Notes under the pieces: generated by a model
Told to the model about the DNA's origin: nothing
The model's input: the letters and a program-made list of their open reading frames with translations, nothing else
The model's database searches: none
Made by a program: the position numbers and the translations under genes
Source: Pusillimonas sp044464525
Lineage (GTDB): Bacteria; Pseudomonadota; Gammaproteobacteria; Burkholderiales; Burkholderiaceae_B
Direction of reading: 5' to 3'
Assembly (NCBI RefSeq): GCF_044464525.1
Contig: NZ_JBIQLE010000003.1
Span: 124,001-188,000, forward strand
Length of the DNA stretch: 64,000 bases
Shown here: in pieces, positions 37,657-46,304 of the stretch
Layout: the number at the start of each line of letters is the position of its first letter
Position numbering within the stretch: the stretch's first letter is position 1

Positions 37657-38670
37657 ATGAAAGCCATACTGATTCGCGAATTTGGCCCCCTGGAGTCACT
37701 CACGATCGAAGAAGTCGCCGATCCCGTTCCGGCGTCGGACGAAGTCTTGATCGAAGTACGGGCCACCGCCATCAATTATGTGGACTCCCTGGTCGTCACC
37801 GGGGCTTATCAATTCTTGCCCGAACGTCCGTTCTCGCCCGGAAAGCTTCCGGCAGGCGTGGTTTTGGCAGTCGGCGATTCGGTCAAGAACGTCAAGCCCG
37901 GCGACCGCGTCCTGACACTGGCCGAACATGGCGGCTATGCGCAAAAAGCCGTCGCCAAAGCGCACGATTGCTTTACCCTGCCCGACAACCTGCCGTTTGT
38001 GCAGGCTGCCGGCATGGCGCTGGCTTATGACACTGCCTGGTTCTCGCTGTGCGAGCGCGGCCGCGCCAAGGCCGGCGACTCGGTGCTGGTGCTTGGCGCC
38101 ACAGGCGGCGTGGGCATGGCCGCCGTACAACTTGCACGCGCATACGGACTGAAGGTCATTGCCGGCATATCCAGCCCCGAAAAACGCGAAATGGTGCTCA
38201 ACGCGGGCGCTCACCACTGCGTCGATCTGGCCGCCCCCAATCTACGGGATAGCCTGCGTGAACAGGTTTACGCCTTAACCGACGGCCAGGGCGTGGATAT
38301 CGTGCTGGACCCGCTGGGCGGCGATATCTTCAGCGCGGCCCTGCGCACTGTGGCGTGGTGCGGCAGGCTCGTCGTCATCGGCTTTGCGGCCGGAGAAATT
38401 CCGACAGTCAAGGTCAATTATCTGTTGCTCAAGAACATTGAAGTCAGCGGGGTGCAAGTCAGCGACTACCGCAAGCGCCGCCCCGACATGATGCAGCACT
38501 GCCTGGACGAGATCTTCCGGCTTTACGGAGAAGGCGGCCTGGTACCCACCCCGACAAACACAGTAAGTCTGGAAGAGGCCGCAGATGCATTGATGCGGGT
38601 CAGCACGCGCCAGGCATCGGGACGAATGATTCTTGTTCCGAACCCCGAGCGTGAAACCGTCCAAATTTAG
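37657..38670 (+). CDS. Zinc-less MDR-family NADPH:quinone reductase/alcohol dehydrogenase
   Basis: A 337-residue medium-chain reductase. The nucleotide-binding motif VLVLGATGGVGMAAVQLARAYG is near residue 145, and GQGVDIVLDPLGGDIFSAAL is near 210. The catalytic zinc Cys/His positions of classical alcohol dehydrogenases are not conserved (NYVDSLVVTGAY), as in quinone oxidoreductases and crotonyl-CoA-reductase-like enzymes. It could reduce an enoyl-CoA or quinone intermediate of the operon's pathway. It is the last gene of the operon starting at 30778. Confidence 0.87.
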   Translation: MKAILIREFGPLESLTIEEVADPVPASDEVLIEVRATAINYVDSLVVTGAYQFLPERPFSPGKLPAGVVLAVGDSVKNVKPGDRVLTLAEHGGYAQKAVAKAHDCFTLPDNLPFVQAAGMALAYDTAWFSLCERGRAKAGDSVLVLGATGGVGMAAVQLARAYGLKVIAGISSPEKREMVLNAGAHHCVDLAAPNLRDSLREQVYALTDGQGVDIVLDPLGGDIFSAALRTVAWCGRLVVIGFAAGEIPTVKVNYLLLKNIEVSGVQVSDYRKRRPDMMQHCLDEIFRLYGEGGLVPTPTNTVSLEEAADALMRVSTRQASGRMILVPNPERETVQI

Positions 38671-38675
38671 GGAAA

Positions 38676-38688
38676 ATACCAAATTTGA
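38676..38688 (+). promoter_or_regulatory. Shared island motif, site 3 (upstream of the XRE gene, one mismatch)
   Basis: ATACCAAATTTGA matches RTACCA-N4-YGG except for the last base. It lies 90 bases upstream of the XRE start. CCAAATTT is also repeated at 38661 and 38679, 18 bases apart. Confidence 0.3.
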
Positions 38689-38731
38689 CCACGTTGTGTT
38701 GTACTATCCATCCTTATTGACATCAAGGATA

Positions 38732-38751
38732 GTCGGCGGCTGTTCGCCGAC
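38732..38751 (+). other. Hairpin in the 5' leader of the XRE gene
   Basis: GTCGGCG (38732-38738) and CGCCGAC (38745-38751) form a perfect 7-bp stem with a 6-base loop. No T run follows. Just upstream, ACTATCC (38703) and GGATAGT (38727) form another 7-bp dyad. These may be regulatory sites or leader RNA structure. Confidence 0.4.
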
Positions 38752-38777
38752 GATCCGACCGCAAGGAGGGCGACACT

Positions 38778-39719
38778 ATGCGTTGGCGATATGCAGAGAT
38801 CGGGCAACGAGTTAAAGCATTCCGTATGGCCTCGGGCTTGAACGCCGACGAGGTGGCTCAAAAAATCGGCATCTCTCGAACTGCGCTCTATCGCGTGGAA
38901 AAAGGCGAAATAGCCAAGATCGACACGCTGGAACGCCTGTCCGACCTTCTGGAAGTCTCGCTCACTACGCTGCTTGGAGTAGGTATTGAATACATGCCTT
39001 CGGCGGTGAGCTATTTCGAGCGTACGCGCCAACTTGAAGAAACCGCCGACCAGATCATAGTGCTGGCAGGCCCGGTATCTTTTCTGTTGGCGTCGCCACA
39101 GTTCGAAACCACATTGAGCCAGTTATTGACGGAAAGCGTGCCCGAGAAGAGCGCCAAGCGCGCCAGGCTGCTGGCCGACGTGGATAGCGTGATGGAAATC
39201 CTGCATCAACGCAAGCAGACCTATCTGCGCCGCCGCCCCAGCATCGTGAACCTGGTGTCCGCGGATCAAATCTCTCGCTTTTTAAGCAACGGCCTGATCG
39301 GACGCGCCGACCTGTCGGAATCAACACGACGCGAACGCCACGAAATAGCGCGCGCCGAAATCGAACACCTGGCGGCATTGATCGAGGCTGACGACCTGGG
39401 CGTGCAGATCGGCCTGGTTACCGACACCCTGCCCATGAACGGGTTCCAGATCTTCAGGCAAGCCGATCACAGCACGCTGACCATCAGCCCCTTCCGCTTG
39501 GGCGAACAGCCCAATATCCGTGTGGGTGTTGCTTTGGCAACATCTGCGCCCGAAGCGCTGAAGCTACATCACAACATAGTCAAGGACGCCTGGCGCACGT
39601 CGATGGTCGGCGCCGAGGCAGCCAACTATCTGCGTGAACTGCTGGCTGCCGACACACATAACGCCGCGCGAAAGCCGGCGCAAGCAAGCCAATCCGGTTC
39701 AAGCCAGGAAAACAAATGA
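38778..39719 (+). CDS. XRE-family transcriptional regulator with C-terminal sensor domain
   Basis: A 313-residue protein. The N-terminal Cro/CI helix-turn-helix spans residues 7-60 (RVKAFRMASGLNADEVAQKIGISRTALYRVEKG, shown here as two parts: RVKAFRMASGLNADEVAQK and IGISRTALYRVEKG). A long helical and mixed C-terminal region of about 250 residues follows, which I do not recognise; it probably senses a ligand or partner. AGGAGGG precedes the start. It lies between the hydroxylase operon and a class II aldolase gene, which starts 18 bases after its stop. Confidence 0.85.
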   Translation: MRWRYAEIGQRVKAFRMASGLNADEVAQKIGISRTALYRVEKGEIAKIDTLERLSDLLEVSLTTLLGVGIEYMPSAVSYFERTRQLEETADQIIVLAGPVSFLLASPQFETTLSQLLTESVPEKSAKRARLLADVDSVMEILHQRKQTYLRRRPSIVNLVSADQISRFLSNGLIGRADLSESTRRERHEIARAEIEHLAALIEADDLGVQIGLVTDTLPMNGFQIFRQADHSTLTISPFRLGEQPNIRVGVALATSAPEALKLHHNIVKDAWRTSMVGAEAANYLRELLAADTHNAARKPAQASQSGSSQENK

Positions 39720-39737
39720 AGGTCTCGAGGAGTTTCA

Positions 39738-40436
39738 ATGAGTAATGTGAGCTTATGCGTTCAAGAATTAGTCGCCGCCAATCAGATTCTTGCCAATGAG
39801 GGCGTATTGGACGCATTCGGCCACGTCAGCGTCAGGCATCCCGCCAGGCCCGGCCACTTTCTATTGTCTACTTCCAGAGCCCCCGAACTGGTGCTTGAAC
39901 AAGACATCATCGAATACGACGCCAACTCCGAGCCCGTTATCCCGATCTCAGAGAGCCAGTATGCCGAGCGCTATATCCATGGTGAAATCTACCGGTTGCG
40001 GCCTGATGTACAGGCCATATGCCATCATCATAGCCCCGCGATAATGCCGTTTTGCATCAGCGACGCTCCTTTGGCGCCCGTATACCAGCACGGAGCCATG
40101 ATCGGCGCCCACGTGCCGCGCTGGGACAGCCGGGACGACTTCGGCGATACAAATCTTCTGATCGTCAATACAGAACAGGGCGCCTCGCTGGCGCGTGCGC
40201 TGGGCAAGGCATCCATAGTGCTGATGAAACACCATGGAGCGACCGTGGTCGGCAAAGACATCAAAGAACTGGTCTTTCGATCGGTCACATCCTGCAAGAA
40301 TGCGGAAGCCCTCTATCGGGCGTTGGCATTGGGCCCGGCGCCGGGCTTGACCCCGGGCGAAATAGAAAAAGCCGCGAAAGTACCCGACATGGCCATGGCA
40401 CGCGCCTGGAATCTGTGGAAGGGCCGTATCGCATAA
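39738..40436 (+). CDS. Class II aldolase/adducin-family protein
   Basis: A 232-residue protein of the fuculose-aldolase fold. Zinc-binding residues are in ICHHHSPAIMPF near residue 95 (H-x-H) and MKHHGATVVGKD near residue 163. The N-terminus LVAANQILANEGVLDAFGHVSVRHP is typical. The family contains aldolases and decarboxylases of hydroxy-acids in aromatic pathways. It is co-oriented with and close to the XRE gene and converges with the second molybdenum hydroxylase operon. Confidence 0.87.
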   Translation: MSNVSLCVQELVAANQILANEGVLDAFGHVSVRHPARPGHFLLSTSRAPELVLEQDIIEYDANSEPVIPISESQYAERYIHGEIYRLRPDVQAICHHHSPAIMPFCISDAPLAPVYQHGAMIGAHVPRWDSRDDFGDTNLLIVNTEQGASLARALGKASIVLMKHHGATVVGKDIKELVFRSVTSCKNAEALYRALALGPAPGLTPGEIEKAAKVPDMAMARAWNLWKGRIA

Positions 40437-40482
40437 AGCGGTCGCTTTTTGAATTGCCGCCACTTCACGCCCGGCCGCGGTT

Positions 40483-42726
40483 TTACACCTTTCGCAGCGC
40501 TGCAAGCAGCCGATCTCGATCAAAAGGCAGTTCGCGCAGCCTTACCCCGGTTGCATCAAAAATTGCATTTGCGATGGCTGCCGCGCTGGGCACTGACGCG
40601 GACTCGCCTGCGCCCAGCGGCGGATTATCGCCGCCGGGGGCGATATACACGTCGATTTCCGGCACCTGCTGGAACCTGATGATGGGATACGACCCCCATT
40701 CAAGCGACGTCACGCCGTTCGCATCGAAGCGCACGGTCTCGCCCAGGGCCCGGCTTATCGATTGGATTACGTTGCCATGCATTTGATGGCGCACGCCGGC
40801 AGGGTTGACGACCAGGCCGCAGTCATATCCGACCCACACCTTGCGTACATGAACCACCCCGGTTTCTATATTCACCTCGACGTCACACACCCAGGCGCAA
40901 TACGCGGAACCCACCCCCGGAAAAGTGCCATGCACATATTGATGCTGCGCGAAACCGCGCCCCAGTCGCACATGGGGCCGCTGCGCGTCGACGGTGCGGG
41001 ACGGCCTGCCGGCGCAAGTGGCCCACCCCGCCCGCTCGGCAACGGACATGCTCAACGCCCTGGCTCGCGGTTCTTCCATGAACCTTAGCCGAAACGCAAT
41101 GGGATCTTCGCCATNNNNNNNNNNAATAAACGACTCATGCGCAAAAACATTCGGCAGCGCCGAAACACCCCGCATCCATGCCGCTCGCACGACGGGCGCC
41201 ATATCTTGTACGCAGATTCGCGTGTCGCTCAAACGAAATTGCGGCACGGCAGTGCGGTCGCCCTTGTGCTCGACTATGGGATCAGCCGGCTGCTTGCCGG
41301 TTTGCATCAGCACCAGCACGGGCGCGTTGTTAGAGGGATAGCGATTGGTGAATTCGTAGGCCAGCGTGTCAGAGCCCGTGACAGCGCCCCTGACATCCAT
41401 CAATTGAGCGGTTCCCTTGGGTTCCCAGGCGTGCTCTTCGGCCCGCATAAGCTGCACGCGCACCGGTGCGCCCACTTCGCGCGCCAATAGAGCAGCTTCG
41501 GCCGAGGCATCATCGGCGCAATTGCGCCCATAGCATCCCGAGGCATCCATGCGCACAATACGCACGGCTTCGGGGGGTAGATCAAGCAGCGTCATGATGT
41601 CGACGTGCAGGAAGTGCGGGTTTTGCGTGCCGCTCCAGACGGTGACTTTGTCGTCCTGGAAGTCGGCCACCGCGCAGGAAGGCCCGATGGACCCGTGCAT
41701 CTGGTATGGCCACACATAGGTGGCCTGCAAAGTATCGGAACTGGATTCAAGCGCGTGATCCACATCGCCCTGCTCTTCCAGCACCCGCCGGGTCGATTCG
41801 GCTTTGCGCAAAACCACCTCGATGTCGCTCAGATCAACCAAAGGCGGGGGATTGCGCCATTCCACCTTCAAGAGCCTGGCGGCCTTGATGGCATGCTCTT
41901 CACGACGCGCCACCACGGCCACGAAGTCGCCTATCACTACGGTCTTCACGATGCCAGGAATGTGGGCTATTGAGCCCGTGTCCACTGACACCAGGCTGTG
42001 GCCTATCATGTCGCCCACATCGCGCCCGTAATAAGGCGGCCTCACCACGCGTGCATGCAGCATGCCGGGCAGCCGAAAATCGTGTACGAACACCAGGCCG
42101 CCACTGACCTTGGCGGGAATGTCGACGCGTGGAACGGACTGGCCGACGTAACGATAGTCCTTGGGGTTTTTTAGTGGCACATCAGCCGAAACGTCCAGCT
42201 CAAAGCGTTCGCCTTTGAGCAGGTCTTGGTACGGGATGCCCGTGGTACTGCCTGCTTGATAGACAACCCCGTCCGCCACGCTCAGCTCGTCAATCGGGCA
42301 GCGCAGCGCCTGGGCGGCCCTTTGCAACAAAATCCGGCGCACTTGAGCGGCGGCGCGACGCATGGGCACCGCCGCGCTTTGAATGGATGCGCTGGCCGTG
42401 GTGGGGCCCTGGTCAGGGGTTTTGTCCGTATCGCCCAACACCATGCGTACCCGACTCAACGGGACATCGAGCTCGTCGGCCACTATCTGCGAAAACGCCG
42501 TGCGCACGCCTGTTCCCAGATCGACGTGACCGTTGACCGCGACGACCTCGCCCGTGTCGGTAATGGTTATGTAAGTATCGACTCGGCCCTTGGCCACCAG
42601 GTTTACGGCATGCCGGGCAGGCGGTTCACCACGGGTGTTCAAGCGTTCGCGCGAAACCGGCTCTAGGTCGACCGTTGTCAGTTGCATGTCGCGCAACGCC
42701 GGATCGAAGGTACGGGTATTGCTCAT
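40483..42726 (-). CDS. NicB/IorB-like molybdopterin-binding subunit, catalytic (contains a sequence gap)
   Basis: About 747 residues as assembled. It begins with the second-domain motif GHVDLGTGVRTAFSQIVADEL near residue 67, followed by TPDQGPTTASASIQ. The catalytic Glu is preserved in PPLGAGESASVPSAAA near residue 706. The region after VFAHESFI contains ten unknown bases (41115-41124) that stay in frame; by comparison with its paralogue, about nine more bases are missing. NicB-type enzymes hydroxylate N-heteroaromatic rings and send electrons to cytochromes. Its start overlaps the stop of the cytochrome fusion gene (ATGA). Confidence 0.85.
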   Translation of the reverse strand: MSNTRTFDPALRDMQLTTVDLEPVSRERLNTRGEPPARHAVNLVAKGRVDTYITITDTGEVVAVNGHVDLGTGVRTAFSQIVADELDVPLSRVRMVLGDTDKTPDQGPTTASASIQSAAVPMRRAAAQVRRILLQRAAQALRCPIDELSVADGVVYQAGSTTGIPYQDLLKGERFELDVSADVPLKNPKDYRYVGQSVPRVDIPAKVSGGLVFVHDFRLPGMLHARVVRPPYYGRDVGDMIGHSLVSVDTGSIAHIPGIVKTVVIGDFVAVVARREEHAIKAARLLKVEWRNPPPLVDLSDIEVVLRKAESTRRVLEEQGDVDHALESSSDTLQATYVWPYQMHGSIGPSCAVADFQDDKVTVWSGTQNPHFLHVDIMTLLDLPPEAVRIVRMDASGCYGRNCADDASAEAALLAREVGAPVRVQLMRAEEHAWEPKGTAQLMDVRGAVTGSDTLAYEFTNRYPSNNAPVLVLMQTGKQPADPIVEHKGDRTAVPQFRLSDTRICVQDMAPVVRAAWMRGVSALPNVFAHESFIXXXXGEDPIAFRLRFMEEPRARALSMSVAERAGWATCAGRPSRTVDAQRPHVRLGRGFAQHQYVHGTFPGVGSAYCAWVCDVEVNIETGVVHVRKVWVGYDCGLVVNPAGVRHQMHGNVIQSISRALGETVRFDANGVTSLEWGSYPIIRFQQVPEIDVYIAPGGDNPPLGAGESASVPSAAAIANAIFDATGVRLRELPFDRDRLLAALRKV
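41115..41124. other. Ten-base assembly gap (N)
   Basis: Ten unknown bases interrupt the Mo-subunit gene between codons for ESFI and GEDP. The reading frame is kept, so the gap does not by itself make a pseudogene. Confidence 0.99.
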
Positions 42727-45707
42727 GGCAAGGCTCCTGACATGCTTGCGGCGTGCCGTTCGCTTTCTGCGCGCACTCGCTGCACGCTTTGTTCAAGGTT
42801 ATCCCAAGGCTTGTGCTGCGACGCATATTTTCCGCGCAGATACGATGCCAGCTCGGCAATTTGGTCGTCCTGCAACACATCGGCAAAGCCGGGCATATAG
42901 CCCAGAGCCGGATCCACAGGCTGGGATATGCCCTCGAGCACGATGCGAATCAGATTGTCGGGTTTGTCAGCGGTAATATTGGTATTGAGCGGCATGCTCG
43001 GACGCACGCCAAACAACGGTACGCCGGCCCCGGAATCGTGGCAAGCCGCGCATGCACCTTCATAAATGTTTTGTCCAGCCAGCGACAGGACGCGAAGCTC
43101 GGGCGACGCAAGGCGAGGTTCTTGCGAGCTTGTCTTGAGCGCGTCTTTTGCCTGGGCTGATTCGGGCTTGGCGCCCAAGCTGCTTAAATACACAGCCATC
43201 GCCTGAATATCGCTATCGGGCAAGCTTTGCAGACTGGTTATCACCGGCGCCATGGGGCCCGCGGCCACACCATGCCTGTCTGAGAAACCTGTACGCAGGT
43301 ACTGAAACATATCCTGGGTGGTCCAGGGCGCGGTAACCGGCGCCGTGCCGTTCAGCGCCGGCGCATCCCAGCCGTCTACGACTCCGCCCGCCAGAAAATC
43401 GGAGGGGCCGTTCTTCTCGGCGCCCAGCGCGTTGCGCGGGCTATGACAAGCCATGCAATGCCCCGGCCCCTGAACCAGGTACGCGCCGCGGTTCCACACC
43501 GTGGATTGTTCGTCGTTGTAGACATAGGGCTCGTTCTTGTGAAACAGCAGGTTCCAATACCCCATCATAGGGCGCAGGTTATACGGGAACGCAAGTTTCG
43601 TCTCGGGGGGCTGTGATTTTACAGCCGGCTCGGACATCAAATAGGCATATAGCGCCTGCATATCGCCATCCGAGAACTTGGCAAACGACGTGTACGGAAA
43701 CGCGGGATACAAAAACCGTCCGTCACGACTTATGCCTTCGCGCATGGCGCGATCGAAGGCCGCAAACGACCATGAACCCAAGCCGGTTTCCGGATCAGGA
43801 GTGATGTTGGTGGTGTAGATGGTTCCGAATGGCGTATCCATGGCCAGGCCGCCGGCGTTCTTCACGCCGCCTGGCGCTGTGTGACACGCCACGCAATTGC
43901 TGCCGGCCGCTATCAATCGCCCTCGATCAATGGCTTCGGAAGAATAAACCGACAAATCAGGCTTGACTGGAGGCACCGCCGGACGCCAGGGAACCGCGGC
44001 CAGGACCGCGCCGGTGACGCCGCCGGCCAGGCCGAGCATCCAACCCGCGGCACCCCGGAATCTGCGTCGTCGCCGGGTGTTCGAAGGTATAGGCCCTTCC
44101 CGCGTATCCATGTCGTCCGTTTTTAGGCTCAGGGTCGGATTCGTCAGGCTCAATTCGAACGGCGCTTCATAAAGCCGTACGCCCGTTGCATCAAAGATTG
44201 CATTGGCCACTGCCGCTGCCGCCGGCAAACTCAGCGCGGCGCTGGTCGACAACTTAGCGGGTTGCGCCAACGCCTTCTGGGCAGATGCGGCTTGTGTCGA
44301 CACAGTACGTGGCGCCACGCCGGTACCGGCGATGGTTGATTTTGACTGTCCGGAAGCTGATGCGCCATCTTCATTGGCAAGCCACCGATCATGCGCGCTG
44401 CCTGAGCGCAACAACGCCTGCGCGGCGTTGGCCAATTCGGGTCCCCAACGCGGGTCGTCGGCGTTGGCAACCAGTAAATCATCAAGGTGATGTCCGACAG
44501 TGATGTTGTCGAGATTGACCAGCCCTGAAGCGTCGACGGACACATCCACAACCCAGGCGGCCCAGGCCCTTTGCGGAGGATCCAGAGACTCATCCAATTG
44601 CTGTACGCAAGCGAAGCCCTGGCCGCGGCGGACGACCGCGTCGACCGTGCGGGCGCCGCGGCCGCGCACGCCGTCACGCCAGCCTGCCGCCGCGGCAACC
44701 TGCTCTATCAAGGCGCGGCCGGCCGGATCCTGCAGTTGCCGCAAGCGCCATTGGATAGGGTCGTGGCCGACTTCACGCGCCACCTCATCCACGAATGACT
44801 CCTGGGCGAACACATCGGCGGTCTGTTGCGCATTGGCATCTATAGCGCTGTCGAGCCGGATGGTTGAAATCGAAGGCCCAACGGTGTGCAAAGAAAAATA
44901 AGCTTCCTGGGGTCGAGCGCCGCGGGCTGCCGAAGCTGATCCGAACCGCAGCGCCTCTTGCCCGCCCCGGGCGGCCACAAAGGCCGCGCTGGGGCGTAAT
45001 GCTTCTGGCTGGCCGGACGTTGTCATCCAGGCTTGCAGCCGGCCTTCAGCATCGATGTCGGCGCTATGCTTTATTAACAGCATGGCGTCGTGGCCCGATT
45101 CGCGCACCGGCCATACGTGTACGGGACGCTGAATGACACGTGCCACGATGGCGGCGTCAAGCGCTGCATCATAGGCCGCCTGGTCGGTATTGGCGGCGAT
45201 GTTCGTCACTGCCACCTTGGTCTCGGAGATGCCGAAGATCGCTGCAGCCTCGGCAATAATCTCAGTATTCCGCCCCGCTCCCAAAACGAGGGCCAGCGCG
45301 TCACCCGCCCATTCGGCTCTGCAGGGCGGGTCGGTGTAGACGGCCGCGTCATGCAACGGCGCACGCCCTGTGGGCGAGGCCATCGCATGCCACCGGTACT
45401 GTCGCTGAAATGCATGATCGCCGCCAGGAGAGCCCGCTATCGGCGGTTTAGCCACAACTGAAGGCCGCCAGGCAAGCTGCAAGGCAGCCGCCACCTGGAG
45501 CGCGGCTTCGCGGCTGCCGGCCGCCACCGCACAAAACTGTCCATCACGAACCAGTTGATAGTCCAGGCCCAGCTCTTTTGCGTGAGTTTCGTCCACGTAA
45601 TCAAGCTCGCTGCCGACATATCTGCAGCCATCCCAGGCCGCATCCGGGGCTCGCAGCACTATTGCGGCCCAGGTATAAAAGTCGTGAGCGTCGTAAATTA
45701 CATTCAT
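42723..45707 (-). CDS. Fusion of a degenerate molybdopterin-type domain with a membrane-anchored tri-heme cytochrome c
   Basis: A 994-residue protein. Residues 1-530 resemble the Mo subunit of NicB-like hydroxylases (QESFVDEVAREVGHDPIQWRL; AVANAIFDATGVRLYEAPF), but the catalytic GAGE motif is replaced by STSAALSLP. A membrane helix (GWMLGLAGGVTGAVLAAVPW) lies near 552-575. Three heme-binding motifs follow: CVACH (605), CMACH (751) and CAACH (886). The hemes would lie in the periplasm and pass electrons to an oxidase. The start ATG at 45707 overlaps the 2Fe-2S gene stop; a longer frame runs into that gene. It appears to be a structural partner for the catalytic subunit encoded next. Confidence 0.85.
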   Translation of the reverse strand: MNVIYDAHDFYTWAAIVLRAPDAAWDGCRYVGSELDYVDETHAKELGLDYQLVRDGQFCAVAAGSREAALQVAAALQLAWRPSVVAKPPIAGSPGGDHAFQRQYRWHAMASPTGRAPLHDAAVYTDPPCRAEWAGDALALVLGAGRNTEIIAEAAAIFGISETKVAVTNIAANTDQAAYDAALDAAIVARVIQRPVHVWPVRESGHDAMLLIKHSADIDAEGRLQAWMTTSGQPEALRPSAAFVAARGGQEALRFGSASAARGARPQEAYFSLHTVGPSISTIRLDSAIDANAQQTADVFAQESFVDEVAREVGHDPIQWRLRQLQDPAGRALIEQVAAAAGWRDGVRGRGARTVDAVVRRGQGFACVQQLDESLDPPQRAWAAWVVDVSVDASGLVNLDNITVGHHLDDLLVANADDPRWGPELANAAQALLRSGSAHDRWLANEDGASASGQSKSTIAGTGVAPRTVSTQAASAQKALAQPAKLSTSAALSLPAAAAVANAIFDATGVRLYEAPFELSLTNPTLSLKTDDMDTREGPIPSNTRRRRRFRGAAGWMLGLAGGVTGAVLAAVPWRPAVPPVKPDLSVYSSEAIDRGRLIAAGSNCVACHTAPGGVKNAGGLAMDTPFGTIYTTNITPDPETGLGSWSFAAFDRAMREGISRDGRFLYPAFPYTSFAKFSDGDMQALYAYLMSEPAVKSQPPETKLAFPYNLRPMMGYWNLLFHKNEPYVYNDEQSTVWNRGAYLVQGPGHCMACHSPRNALGAEKNGPSDFLAGGVVDGWDAPALNGTAPVTAPWTTQDMFQYLRTGFSDRHGVAAGPMAPVITSLQSLPDSDIQAMAVYLSSLGAKPESAQAKDALKTSSQEPRLASPELRVLSLAGQNIYEGACAACHDSGAGVPLFGVRPSMPLNTNITADKPDNLIRIVLEGISQPVDPALGYMPGFADVLQDDQIAELASYLRGKYASQHKPWDNLEQSVQRVRAESERHAASMSGALP

Positions 45708-46177
45708 AGCCCACCTCGGCCGCCAAGCCTGGCCGCCGCCAGCATCACCGCCTCGATGATCTCCACATGGGTTCCGCAACGACACAAGTTGTATTGAAGC
45801 GCTCGTTGCGCATCGTCTTTGCTTACGTGAGGTTTACTCATCAATAAAGCATGTGTGGCCATGATCATGCCGCTTGTGCAATAGCCGCATTGCGCAGCCT
45901 GGCTGTCGACAAAAGCCTGTTGCACCACGCTCAGAGCGTCCGGCGACCCGAGCCCTTCAAGCGATGTAATGCTGCGTCCCTTGGCGGCGCCCGCCGGAAT
46001 CACGCAGGAACGCACCGCCATGCCGTCGAGCAGCACCGTACACGCACCGCATTCGCCCAGGCCGCAGCCATACTTGGGACTGTTCAACTGCAGATCGTTG
46101 CGCAACACATACAACAGTGGTGTGTCCTCGTCTGCCTCGACCTGGCTGACCACGCCATTTACACACAGCTCTAACAT
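45704..46177 (-). CDS. NicA/IorA-like 2Fe-2S subunit of molybdenum hydroxylase
   Basis: About 157 residues. The first cluster is in GCGLGECGACTVLLDGMAVRSC near residue 37 (given here in two parts: GCGLGECGACTVLLD and GMAVRSC). The second cluster has QCGYCTSG near residue 98 and CRCGTH near residue 132. It is the first gene of the three-gene leftward operon. The ATG at 46177 is favoured because GAGGT lies 10 bases upstream; an ATG at 46186 has no useful spacing. There is no separate FAD subunit in this operon, as expected for NicAB/IorAB-type enzymes that use cytochromes or another acceptor. Confidence 0.92.
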   Translation of the reverse strand: MLELCVNGVVSQVEADEDTPLLYVLRNDLQLNSPKYGCGLGECGACTVLLDGMAVRSCVIPAGAAKGRSITSLEGLGSPDALSVVQQAFVDSQAAQCGYCTSGMIMATHALLMSKPHVSKDDAQRALQYNLCRCGTHVEIIEAVMLAAARLGGRGGL

Positions 46178-46238
46178 AAAACGCATACCTCGATACACCG
46201 ATAAAAACGCAGACGCCGCCCAGCTTCAATATAGAGAC

Positions 46239-46251
46239 GTACCATTTTTGG
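46239..46251 (+). promoter_or_regulatory. Shared island motif, site 4 (2Fe-2S/LysR divergent promoter)
   Basis: GTACCATTTTTGG, matching RTACCA-N4-YGG. It lies 61 bases upstream of the 2Fe-2S gene start and 53 upstream of the LysR start, inside the 127-base divergent spacer. Confidence 0.4.
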
Positions 46252-46304
46252 GGCAAACGATATAAACTGAGCTAGAGATCAATTTAATTCATCCGAAAGA
46301 CCGA

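Noticed and set aside
40483..42726. The Mo-subunit gene as a frameshifted pseudogene because of the N gap
   Set aside because: The frame is open on both sides of the gap, family motifs continue in the same frame, and the catalytic Glu motif is intact.
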